Shown here: one piece after another, positions 1 to 5,053 of the stretch
Numbering within the stretch: position 1 is the stretch's first letter
Layout: each line of letters starts with the position of its first letter
Position numbers and translations under genes: made by a program
The notes under the pieces: model-generated
Databases searched by the model: none
Told to the model about the DNA's origin: nothing
What the model saw: only the letters and a program-made list of their open reading frames with translations
From: an uncultured Fenollaria sp.
GTDB taxonomy: Bacteria > Bacillota > Clostridia > Tissierellales > Peptoniphilaceae
Assembly (NCBI RefSeq): GCF_934202865.1
Contig: NZ_CAKPYL010000068.1
Coordinates: 1-5,053 of the forward strand
Direction of reading: 5' to 3'
Length of the DNA stretch: 5,053 nt

Positions 1-42
1 GCCTTGAACGATAGCGAGTATTATTGCTTTAAGTAATGTCAT
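1..42 (-). CDS. uppP: Undecaprenyl-diphosphatase UppP (BacA), N-terminal fragment cut by window edge
   Basis: Only the first 14 codons are inside the window and read MTLLKAIILAIVQG. This matches the start of the UppP/BacA family, which typically opens with a hydrophobic helix followed by a V-Q-G-x-T-E motif. UppP is an integral membrane enzyme that dephosphorylates undecaprenyl diphosphate, recycling the lipid carrier used for peptidoglycan and other wall polymers; its loss or gain affects bacitracin sensitivity. The ATG shares one base with the dut stop codon (TAATG), and a GGAG ribosome binding site lies 7 bases upstream inside the dut coding end, so translation is probably coupled to dut. 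The catalytic region lies outside the window. The call rests on a short but characteristic N-terminus plus the start signals. Confidence 0.72.
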   Translation of the reverse strand, partial: MTLLKAIILAIVQG

Positions 43-479
43 TATTTTACTCCTGTCGAGCCAAAGCCGCCATCTTGTCTTTCAGAGTCTGAAAGCTCAT
101 CTACTTCTTCAAAATCAATCTTTTCGTACTTAGATAAAACCATTTGAGCGATTCTCATACCATTCTCAATAGTAAAATCTTCTTTTGAAAAGTTTATTAG
201 AGGCACTTTTATTTCCCCTCTGTAATCACTGTCAATAGTACCTATACCATTGACAAGACCAATGCCGTGCTTAATGCTAAGACCTGATCTTGCTCTGATT
301 TGAACTTCGTAAGATGAAGGTATCTCTAGATAGATACCTGTACTTACTAGTTTAAACTCTCCTGCCTTTAATACAAGATCTTCATCGAGTGAAGCTCTTA
401 TGTCAACGCCGGCAGAGTTTTCTGTTTGGTATTTTGGTATATCGTTTTTACTCTTATTTATTATTTTAATAGTAGCCAT
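42..479 (-). CDS. dut: Deoxyuridine 5'-triphosphate nucleotidohydrolase (dUTPase)
   Basis: This cytoplasmic enzyme hydrolyses dUTP to dUMP and pyrophosphate, keeping uracil out of DNA and supplying the dTMP precursor. The 145-residue product has all five motifs of the homotrimeric dUTPase family in order: motif I NSAGVDIRA (21-29), motif II RSGLS (64-68), motif III VNGIGTIDSDYRG (76-88) with the water-activating Asp83 and base-stacking Tyr86, motif IV RIAQMV (109-114), and motif V RQDGGFGSTG (134-143) with Phe139 on the flexible C-terminal arm that closes over the substrate. The length is normal for a bacterial trimeric dUTPase. The ATG is preceded by AGGA with a 6-base spacer, and the gene starts only 12 bases after the pnp stop, so the two are almost certainly co-transcribed. 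Its end overlaps the uppP start. Phages also carry dut, but nothing here suggests a prophage. Confidence 0.97.
   Translation of the reverse strand: MATIKIINKSKNDIPKYQTENSAGVDIRASLDEDLVLKAGEFKLVSTGIYLEIPSSYEVQIRARSGLSIKHGIGLVNGIGTIDSDYRGEIKVPLINFSKEDFTIENGMRIAQMVLSKYEKIDFEEVDELSDSERQDGGFGSTGVK
50..53 (-). promoter_or_regulatory. Ribosome binding site of uppP, inside the end of dut
   Basis: GGAG on the minus strand sits 7 bases before the ATG at 42, within the last codons of dut (Gly-Val-Lys-stop). Together with the one-base stop/start overlap it supports a real, coupled downstream gene rather than a chance ATG. Confidence 0.7.
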
Positions 480-491
480 ATTTTATCCTAA

Positions 492-2588
492 TTATTTAGA
501 TTCATCTTCAGAATTTTCTACCAAGGCTTTTCTTGAAAGATTGATTCTACCTTGTTCGTCAATAGATGTAACTTTAACCATGATTTCGTCGCCAAGCTTT
601 AATACATCTTCAACTTTATTTACTCTTTCCTTAGAGATTTGTGAAATGTGTAGTAAGCCTTCTTTGCCGTTTAATACTTCAACAAAGGCACCGAAATTAG
701 TTATTCTATTAACCTTGCCAAAGTAAACTTCGCCAACTTCTACTTCTTTAACGATGTCTTCAATCATCTTCTTAGCGCCGTTTACGCCATCCATAGTATC
801 AGCTGAGATGTATACGTCACCGTCATCAGTGATATCAATCTTAGCACCTGTTTCTTCGATAATCTTGTTAATTACCTTTCCGCCTGAACCGATAACGTCT
901 CTAATCTTGTCTGGATCAATCTTGATAGTTGCTATCTTAGGAGCGTATTCTGATAATTCTGCTCTTGGTTCTGAGATAGCTGATGTGATTACATCAAGTA
1001 TTTGGAATCTCGCTGTCTTAGCTTGTTCTAGAGCAGTCTTCATTATCTCTTCGTCTATACCTTGAACTTTGATATCCATTTGCATAGCTGTGATACCGTC
1101 CTTAGTACCAGCTACTTTAAAGTCCATGTCGCCAAGGTGGTCTTCAAGGCCTTGTATATCTGTTAATATCTTAGTAGTTTCATCTGACTTAATAAGTCCC
1201 ATAGCGATACCAGCTACTGGTTTTTTAATAGGTACACCCGCATCCATAAGAGCTAGTGTTGAACCGCAAATACTTGCTTGTGATGAAGAACCATTTGAGC
1301 TTAGTACTTCTGATACAAGTCTAATAGTGTATGGGAACTCTTCAAGTGTTGGTATAACTGGAACTAAAGCTCTTTCAGCAAGTGCTCCGTGACCAATTTC
1401 TCTTCTGCCTGGGCTTCTAAGCGGTCTAACGTCTCCTACTGAATATGGTGGGAAATTGTATTGATGCATGTAGTGTTTTTCGCCTTCTTCAACTAGACCG
1501 TCTTGTGATTGGCTGTCGCCGAATGAGCCAAGTGTAGCTATAGTTAATACTTGAGTTTGACCCCTCTTGAATAGTCCTGAGCCGTGTGCTCTTGGTAATA
1601 AGCCAACTTCAGCTGAAAGTGGTCTGATTTGTTCAGTATTTCTTCCGTCTGGTCTTAAGTTTCTTTCAAGTATACCTTTTCTAAACTCTTCGCTTGTGAT
1701 ATCGTCAATAGTCTTTAGTATGCTCTTTTGATCATCTGGATACTTTTCTAGATATTTATTTACTATAGTATCCTTAAGTGATTCACTGTTTTCAATTCTT
1801 TGAACCTTGTCAGCTTCGAATATTGAGTTTTTGATGTCTTCTCTAAATTCTTCATCTATTTCTTTAAAGATTTCTTCTTTAGCTTCAAATTTTTCAAATG
1901 AATATTTTTCTTTGCCTATCTTTTTGATGATTTCTTCTTCAAATTCACATACTTCTTTAATTGCTTCATGTCCTTTTAATATAGCCTTAATCATTTCTTC
2001 TTCAGAAACTTCATTTGATCCTGATTCTACCATCATGATGGCGTCTTTTGTTCCTGATATACATAGGTTTATATCTGATTTTTCCATCTCTTCTTGAGTC
2101 GGATTTATAACGTATTCGCCATCTATAAGTCCAACGTAAACTGCTGCAGTTGGTCCGTTAAATGGTATATCAGAAATACATAGAGCTACTGATGAACCAA
2201 TCATGGCAGCGATTTCTGGGCTATTATCAGGATCTACTGATAGTACTGTTGCTATAACTTGTACGTCATTAAAAAAGCCCTCAGGAAATAAAGGTCTAAT
2301 TGGTCTATCAATCAGCCTTGAAGTTAAAACTGCTTTCTCTGAAGGTCTTCCCTCTCTCTTTATATATCCTCCTGGTATCTTACCAACAGAATAAAACTTT
2401 TCTTCGTAGTCTACACTTAGTGGGAAGAAGTCTACCCCTTCTCTAGGTGCTTTTGTGCTTGTCGCATTAACTAAAACGTAAGTATCTCCATACTTAACTA
2501 AGCAAGAACCACTAGCTTGCTCGCACATCTTTCCTGTTTCAATTTCTAAAGGTCTACCTGCTAAGGTAGTTTTAAAATTTTCTTGCAT
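492..2588 (-). CDS. pnp: Polynucleotide phosphorylase (polyribonucleotide nucleotidyltransferase)
   Basis: PNPase degrades RNA processively from 3' to 5' using phosphate, releasing nucleoside diphosphates, and can run in reverse to add tails; it acts in the cytoplasm as a trimer and is a main exonuclease of mRNA turnover. The 698 residues are close to the usual length (about 700). Domains in order: first RNase PH-like core (about 10-140, including [17 protein letters not shown] and the [15 protein letters not shown] block), all-helical linker domain (about 145-300), second RNase PH-like catalytic core (about 312-545), KH domain (about 552-612, GSGG loop at 567-570) and S1 domain (about 618-688). 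The second core keeps the phosphate-binding SNGSSSQAS (431-439) and the acidic [11 protein letters not shown] (485-495; Asp487, Asp489), so it should be active. A strong AAAGGAG lies 7 bases before the ATG. It follows rpsO by 48 bases, the classic rpsO-pnp arrangement, with a hairpin between them. Confidence 0.98.
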   Translation of the reverse strand: MQENFKTTLAGRPLEIETGKMCEQASGSCLVKYGDTYVLVNATSTKAPREGVDFFPLSVDYEEKFYSVGKIPGGYIKREGRPSEKAVLTSRLIDRPIRPLFPEGFFNDVQVIATVLSVDPDNSPEIAAMIGSSVALCISDIPFNGPTAAVYVGLIDGEYVINPTQEEMEKSDINLCISGTKDAIMMVESGSNEVSEEEMIKAILKGHEAIKEVCEFEEEIIKKIGKEKYSFEKFEAKEEIFKEIDEEFREDIKNSIFEADKVQRIENSESLKDTIVNKYLEKYPDDQKSILKTIDDITSEEFRKGILERNLRPDGRNTEQIRPLSAEVGLLPRAHGSGLFKRGQTQVLTIATLGSFGDSQSQDGLVEEGEKHYMHQYNFPPYSVGDVRPLRSPGRREIGHGALAERALVPVIPTLEEFPYTIRLVSEVLSSNGSSSQASICGSTLALMDAGVPIKKPVAGIAMGLIKSDETTKILTDIQGLEDHLGDMDFKVAGTKDGITAMQMDIKVQGIDEEIMKTALEQAKTARFQILDVITSAISEPRAELSEYAPKIATIKIDPDKIRDVIGSGGKVINKIIEETGAKIDITDDGDVYISADTMDGVNGAKKMIEDIVKEVEVGEVYFGKVNRITNFGAFVEVLNGKEGLLHISQISKERVNKVEDVLKLGDEIMVKVTSIDEQGRINLSRKALVENSEDESK

Positions 2589-2595
2589 CTCACAT

Positions 2596-2602
2596 CTCCT
2601 TT
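2596..2602 (-). promoter_or_regulatory. Ribosome binding site of pnp
   Basis: AAAGGAG on the minus strand, 7 bases upstream of the pnp ATG at 2588, is a near-perfect Shine-Dalgarno at ideal spacing. It lies downstream of the rpsO-pnp hairpin and outside its stem, so the hairpin itself should not mask pnp initiation. Confidence 0.75.
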
Positions 2603-2610
2603 AATCTAAC

Positions 2611-2637
2611 AAAAGAGCGGGATAGCCCCGCCCTCTT
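2611..2637 (-). terminator. rpsO-pnp intergenic hairpin: attenuating terminator or RNA-processing site
   Basis: The RNA forms an uninterrupted 11-bp stem with a 5-base loop: the left arm AAGAGGGCGGG (2637-2627) pairs with CCCGCUCUUUU (2621-2611), with two G-U pairs and otherwise Watson-Crick pairs, and the loop is GCUAU. It begins on the last base of the rpsO stop codon. The shape resembles a Rho-independent terminator, but the only U-run is four bases, all used in the stem, and it is followed by GUUAG. Termination is therefore probably partial, leaving read-through for pnp. In E. coli the rpsO-pnp junction carries both a terminator and an RNase III processing hairpin; which role applies here is inference. 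No separate promoter is visible between hairpin and pnp. Confidence 0.7.
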
Positions 2638-2903
2638 TATCCTCTGATATTTAATCTTTCTATCAATTCACGATATTTATCAATATCAGTGTCATACAAA
2701 TATTTTAGAAGACCTTTTCTCTTACCGATCATTTTAAATAAACCTCTTCTTGAGTGATGGTCTTTCTTGTGTGTCTTTAAGTGTTCTGTAAGATCATTGA
2801 TTCTCTTAGTAAGTATAGCTATTTGAACTTCTGTAGAACCAGTGTCTCCTTCATGCATTTTAAAATCGTCAATGATTTTTGATTTTTCTTCTTTTGTTAA
2901 CAT
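2637..2903 (-). CDS. rpsO: 30S ribosomal protein S15
   Basis: S15 is a primary-binding protein of the small subunit: it binds the central domain of 16S rRNA at the three-way junction and nucleates platform assembly. The 88-residue product matches the family end to end. Recognisable blocks are [19 protein letters not shown] (17-35), the near-invariant [18 protein letters not shown] (38-55) that carries rRNA-contacting residues, and the C-terminal [12 protein letters not shown]. The usual length is 88-89 residues. The ATG has an AAGGGGG ribosome binding site 9 bases upstream. The gene has its own promoter and a structured leader, consistent with autogenous control by S15 as known for several bacteria. 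The adjacent pnp is its normal partner. No anomalies are seen. Confidence 0.98.
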   Translation of the reverse strand: MLTKEEKSKIIDDFKMHEGDTGSTEVQIAILTKRINDLTEHLKTHKKDHHSRRGLFKMIGKRKGLLKYLYDTDIDKYRELIERLNIRG

Positions 2904-2912
2904 TTAATGTTT

Positions 2913-2919
2913 CCCCCTT
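2913..2919 (-). promoter_or_regulatory. Unusual G-rich ribosome binding site of rpsO
   Basis: AAGGGGG on the minus strand lies 9 bases before the rpsO ATG. Other ribosome binding sites in the window use the AGGA/GGAG core; this one has five consecutive G followed by AA. Its 3' part, GGGAA (2915-2911), is the exact complement of the UUCCC loop of the upstream leader hairpin, which suggests the sequence is shaped by regulation as well as by 16S rRNA pairing. Confidence 0.65.
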
Positions 2920-2930
2920 AATAATATTTG

Positions 2931-2974
2931 CCTCAGCCAAGTGTATCGACGGGAACGATATACGTAGCATAAGG
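2931..2974 (-). promoter_or_regulatory. Structured rpsO mRNA leader, probable S15 autoregulatory element
   Basis: Read on the transcript, CCUUA (2974-2970) pairs with UGAGG (2935-2931). After a bulged U2969, GCU (2968-2966) pairs with GGC (2938-2936). Inside this lies a hairpin with arms GUAUAUCG (2963-2956) and CGAUACAC (2948-2941), seven pairs around one A-C mismatch, and a 7-base loop UUCCCGU (2955-2949). The outer helix contains an adjacent G-C and G-U pair (C2967-G2937, U2966-G2938), the type of determinant S15 recognises in 16S rRNA. The loop bases UUCCC (2955-2951) can pair perfectly with GGGAA (2915-2911) at the ribosome binding site, making a pseudoknot over the initiation region. 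S15 autoregulation through leader structures is established in E. coli and Geobacillus; that this leader does the same is inference from position and folding by eye. Confidence 0.55.
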
Positions 2975-2984
2975 TACCTATATT

Positions 2985-3013
2985 AGTATATCATGAACTT
3001 TAGCATTTGTAAA
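2985..3013 (-). promoter_or_regulatory. Sigma-A type promoter for rpsO (extended -10)
   Basis: On the minus strand, a -35 box TTTACA (3013-3008; one mismatch to TTGACA) is followed by exactly 17 bases and a -10 box TATACT (2990-2985; one mismatch to TATAAT). TG one base before the -10 (TGA-TATACT) makes it an extended -10 promoter. Transcription would begin around 2979-2977, just before the leader structure, giving a 5' untranslated region of roughly 75 bases. No intrinsic terminator is seen between ribF and this promoter, so transcripts from the upstream genes may also read into rpsO. Confidence 0.8.
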
Positions 3014-3030
3014 GCATTTTATACTCATAA

Positions 3031-3930
3031 TTATAAATAATCTTCAAAATTTTTTGCAAAATCTATATCGCTTTTAATTTGTTTGACTAAATCATCTTTA
3101 TCGTCGAAGTTTAACATATCTCTAATCCTATAGATGAAATATAATCTAATAGTATCGTCATATATATCACCATCGAAGTCAAAGATATTTGTCTCGACAC
3201 TAATGAAGTCTTCGTTAAAGCTTAAGTTTTTGCCTACGCTTGTAACTGATTTATAAATCTGGTCCTTAATCTTAATCTTTGTTACATATACGCCTTGGTA
3301 TGGAATGATGTAGCCTGTATTAATATTGAGGTTTGCAGTTGGTATGCCAACCGATGAGCCAAATTTCTTGCCATGAATAACCTTTGACTTGATTGAGTAG
3401 TACCTCGATAAGTCTTTGTTCGCGCTCATCACTTCACCTGATAGTATCAATTTTTTAATATTGCTCGATGAAATCTTTTGCATCTCTTCATCAAGTTCAA
3501 AATTTAATACTACTGCTTCTCCGCCTGCTTCTTGCATCATCTCTTTAAGAAGTGCAGTGTCACCAAGTCTATCTATACCAAAAGTATAATCCTCTCCCGA
3601 GTAAGTCCTTATCGCGTTTAATCTGTCTAGTAGTATCTCCTTAACAAAGGCTTTTGGATCAGTTCTTTTAAGCTCATCCGTAAAATCAATCAGATAAACA
3701 GTATCTATACCAAGCTCTTCAAGTATCTTAATCTTGTCATCAATTGGCGTGATGCTCTTAGCGCCTTTAAAGTCAAGCAATAAAACAGCTGACTCTACAT
3801 TATTGCGTCTCGCATCGCTTATGCAGCTCTTAATTATTTTTAAGTGACCTAAGTGCATGCCATCGAAGTAGCCAAGCGCTATATAGCATTCTTCACTTTT
3901 AAACTCATCTTTTAAATTAATTATCCTCAT
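3031..3930 (-). CDS. ribF: Bifunctional riboflavin kinase / FAD synthetase
   Basis: RibF phosphorylates riboflavin to FMN and adenylates FMN to FAD in the cytoplasm. The 299 residues (family about 305-320) contain both modules. The N-terminal nucleotidyltransferase module (about 1-165) has GYFDGMHLGH (20-29) with the HxGH signature, GEDYTFG (112-118) and ISSSNIKKLILSGEV (153-167). The C-terminal riboflavin-kinase module (about 180-293) has IHGKKFG (185-191), the GIPTAN motif (195-200), the likely catalytic Glu246 in SVETNIFDFDGDIYDD, and the closing QIKSDIDFAK. The kinase half looks fully conventional. The adenylyltransferase half is degraded at two usually conserved places: the FDPHP block reads LDFKGA (52-57), and the Arg of SSTRIR is Lys159. 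The ATG overlaps the truB end by 14 bases, with AAAAAGG 9 bases upstream, indicating coupled translation. Confidence 0.93.
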   Translation of the reverse strand: MRIINLKDEFKSEECYIALGYFDGMHLGHLKIIKSCISDARRNNVESAVLLLDFKGAKSITPIDDKIKILEELGIDTVYLIDFTDELKRTDPKAFVKEILLDRLNAIRTYSGEDYTFGIDRLGDTALLKEMMQEAGGEAVVLNFELDEEMQKISSSNIKKLILSGEVMSANKDLSRYYSIKSKVIHGKKFGSSVGIPTANLNINTGYIIPYQGVYVTKIKIKDQIYKSVTSVGKNLSFNEDFISVETNIFDFDGDIYDDTIRLYFIYRIRDMLNFDDKDDLVKQIKSDIDFAKNFEDYL

Positions 3931-4798
3931 ATTTATAAACCTTTTTCATATAAATATTCTTTCTGCCATTCTCATCTTTTTTCACATAGCCAATGCCGCA
4001 GAATTTATCAGCGCAGTAAACCTTGTATTGCTCTTCATTGTAAGCATCGCTTACGTATGAGTTCATACCATTTTGAACCGCTTTAAATCTCTTTTCGTGA
4101 AGCTTTATTACTGGCAAATCTATAAGCGTATCGACTGGAATAAGGTCATCTTCATCCATATCGTCTATGCAAATTGCCTCATCTATTTTTAATGGTCCAC
4201 TATAGTACCTCATAAGGTAATCGATATATGATATTGCACCTAATTTTTGAGCTATATCAAAGGCTAGCGTACGAATGTATGTTCCTGTAGAAACCTCACT
4301 CATGACTATGGCGTAGGATTTATCCTTATTGAACTTCAATAGTCTGTTCTTATAAATTTGAACAGTTTTTGCTCGTGAAGCAGTGTCTACGTCAATATTT
4401 TCTCTCGCTAGCTTATACATAGGAATCCCGTCAATCTTCTTCGCAGAGTACTTTGGCGGAACTTGCTCATAAGGCCCTTCCATCTCTTCTAATACTCTTA
4501 ATAAATCGCTCTTTTCAAAGTTCCATGGCTCTTCATCACAAATTTCTGATTCAGCATCTAAGGTCTCTGTAGTTTTACCAAAGATTATTCTATATATATA
4601 GGCCTTTTTGTCAAAGCCTAAGAAGTCTATAAACTTACATGCCTCTCCGACTGTTATGGGTAAGACGCCAAAAGCCATTGGATCTAAGGTTCCTACGTGT
4701 CCAGTCTTCATCTTGCTAAGGTACTTCACCTTATTTGTGTAGTATCTGCTGGACCTTCCCTTCTCCTTAAACACGTTGACTACGCCACTAATTTGCAT
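3917..4798 (-). CDS. truB: tRNA pseudouridine-55 synthase TruB
   Basis: TruB isomerises U55 in the T-loop of elongator tRNAs to pseudouridine and also acts as a tRNA-folding chaperone. The product of 293 residues has GHVGTLDPMAFGVLP (33-47) with catalytic Asp39, the KKAYIYRIIFG strand with Tyr67, QVPPKYSAKKIDG (112-124), YKLARE (128-133) and STGTYIRTLA (170-179) with Arg176, followed by a small PUA-like C-terminal part (about 228-293). All key positions are kept. An in-frame ATG at 4807 would add three residues, but it lies only one base after the AAAGGA site. The ATG at 4798 has a 10-base spacer and gives the family-typical start MQISGVVNVFKEKG, so it is preferred. It overlaps the upstream phosphoesterase gene by 11 bases and ribF by 14, which points to an operon. 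Confidence 0.95.
   Translation of the reverse strand: MQISGVVNVFKEKGRSSRYYTNKVKYLSKMKTGHVGTLDPMAFGVLPITVGEACKFIDFLGFDKKAYIYRIIFGKTTETLDAESEICDEEPWNFEKSDLLRVLEEMEGPYEQVPPKYSAKKIDGIPMYKLARENIDVDTASRAKTVQIYKNRLLKFNKDKSYAIVMSEVSTGTYIRTLAFDIAQKLGAISYIDYLMRYYSGPLKIDEAICIDDMDEDDLIPVDTLIDLPVIKLHEKRFKAVQNGMNSYVSDAYNEEQYKVYCADKFCGIGYVKKDENGRKNIYMKKVYKYEDN
3940..3946 (-). promoter_or_regulatory. Ribosome binding site of ribF, inside the end of truB
   Basis: AAAAAGG on the minus strand lies 9 bases before the ribF ATG at 3930 and within the last codons of truB. It supports this start and coupled translation from truB into ribF. Confidence 0.55.
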
Positions 4799-5053
4799 CG
4801 TCAACATATCCTTTCAGCTTTTTAATTAGTTCATCTAAGTCGCCCTTATACGTAAAGCCCGCAGCGTATTTATGTCCACCGCCATCAAAGTCTTCGCCAA
4901 TGCTGCCTACATCGTATTTATACTTACTTCTTAAAGAAGCTTTGTATATGTCCTTTACTTCTTTGATTATGGCTATCATGTCATAATCTTCAAGGCCTTG
5001 TAAAAAAGATAATATATCGTCAGTATCGTCCCTACTTGTATTAGTCTTAAGAA
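4788..5053 (-). CDS. nrnA: DHH/DHHA1-family phosphoesterase, NrnA-like (C-terminal part, cut by window edge)
   Basis: The reading frame is open from the window edge (first complete codon at 5051) to the TAG at 4788, giving 87 visible residues; the ATG at 4979 is internal, not a start. The visible part is the DHHA1 substrate-binding domain: a helix with a DDTDDILSFLQGLEDYD stretch, then strands around KASLRSKYKYDVGSIGEDF and the diagnostic GGGHKYAAGF motif (visible residues 57-66). NrnA-type enzymes degrade 2-5-nucleotide RNAs (nanoRNase) and in many Bacillota also dephosphorylate pAp (3'-phosphoadenosine 5'-phosphate). The catalytic DHH domain lies beyond the window, so the sub-family cannot be proven from motifs here; c-di-AMP phosphodiesterases and RecJ share the fold. 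Position directly before truB and ribF is the usual place of nrnA in Bacillota, supporting the name. The gene overlaps truB by 11 bases. Confidence 0.85.
   Translation of the reverse strand, partial: LKTNTSRDDTDDILSFLQGLEDYDMIAIIKEVKDIYKASLRSKYKYDVGSIGEDFDGGGHKYAAGFTYKGDLDELIKKLKGYVDDAN
4809..4814 (-). promoter_or_regulatory. Ribosome binding site that decides the truB start
   Basis: AAAGGA on the minus strand lies within the end of the upstream gene. It leaves 1 base to the ATG at 4807 (too close to be used) and 10 bases to the ATG at 4798. A TTG at 4804 would have 4 bases. This favours the shorter TruB. Confidence 0.6.

Noticed and set aside
400..726. Plus-strand open frame of 108 codons with a hydrophobic N-terminus that looks like a membrane segment
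   Set aside because: It is antisense to the dut 5' end and the pnp 3' end. The hydrophobic stretch arises from the reverse complement of Lys/Asn/Asp-rich and AT-rich sequence at the pnp-dut junction, and there is no independent support.
754..2394. Several plus-strand open frames of 60-110 codons opposite pnp (754-1065, 1069-1392, 1807-2097, 2203-2394)
   Set aside because: They lie entirely antisense to a well-conserved gene, have Ser/Ile-rich compositions typical of reverse-complement shadows, match no family I recognise, and show no convincing ribosome binding sites.
2998..3019. Short inverted repeat CTTTA/TAAAG (2998-3002 and 3010-3014) and a 7-base direct repeat AGCATTT (3002-3008 and 3013-3019) at the rpsO -35 region
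   Set aside because: They sit where an operator could be, but the repeats are very short and AT-rich, overlap each other, and are easily expected by chance in such sequence.
3014..3030. Possible terminator after ribF
   Set aside because: The sequence after the ribF stop is AT-rich but forms no stable stem with a U-run, so I do not call a terminator there.
4788..4979. A separate 63-residue small protein starting at the ATG at 4979
   Set aside because: The frame is open upstream to the window edge and the upstream residues continue a DHHA1 domain, so the ATG is internal to a larger phosphoesterase gene.
1..5053. Mobile element, CRISPR array, toxin-antitoxin or defence system
   Set aside because: All complete genes are recognised housekeeping genes with tight conserved spacing. 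No repeats, transposase motifs or unexplained frames remain on either strand.

Overview
The window looks like a chromosomal housekeeping block from a low-GC Bacillota (Firmicutes) bacterium, probably a clostridial or tissierellial anaerobe. The reasons are the AT-rich codon usage, the strong AGGAG-type ribosome binding sites, a sigma-A-like promoter, and the conserved order nrnA-truB-ribF-rpsO-pnp, which is typical of that phylum. The species cannot be fixed from the sequence alone. Every gene is on the minus strand, so transcription runs from the right end (5053) to the left end (1). There are no mobile elements, CRISPR arrays, tRNAs or rRNAs, and no gene-free stretch above 300 bases.

In transcription order, the right third holds the end of a DHH/DHHA1 phosphoesterase (NrnA-like, cut by the window edge), truB (tRNA pseudouridine-55 synthase) and ribF (riboflavin kinase/FAD synthetase). 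These three overlap by 11 and 14 bases, so they are probably translationally coupled.

A 127-base gap (2904-3030) follows. It contains a good extended -10 promoter and a structured mRNA leader in front of rpsO (ribosomal protein S15). The leader folds on paper into an interrupted helix with an internal hairpin. The loop of that hairpin is perfectly complementary to five bases at the rpsO Shine-Dalgarno. This is the layout expected of an S15-autoregulated pseudoknot and is the most interesting signal in the window.

A strong GC-rich hairpin lies between rpsO and pnp (polynucleotide phosphorylase) and may be an attenuating terminator or a processing site. The left end has dut (dUTPase), 12 bases after pnp, then the first 14 codons of uppP (undecaprenyl-diphosphatase), whose start overlaps the dut stop in TAATG.

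The genes link translation and RNA turnover (S15, TruB, NrnA for the shortest RNA fragments, PNPase for longer ones) with cofactor supply (RibF), nucleotide-pool sanitation (Dut) and cell-wall lipid recycling (UppP). All complete genes appear intact. The only protein-level oddity is erosion of conserved positions in the FAD-synthetase half of RibF.
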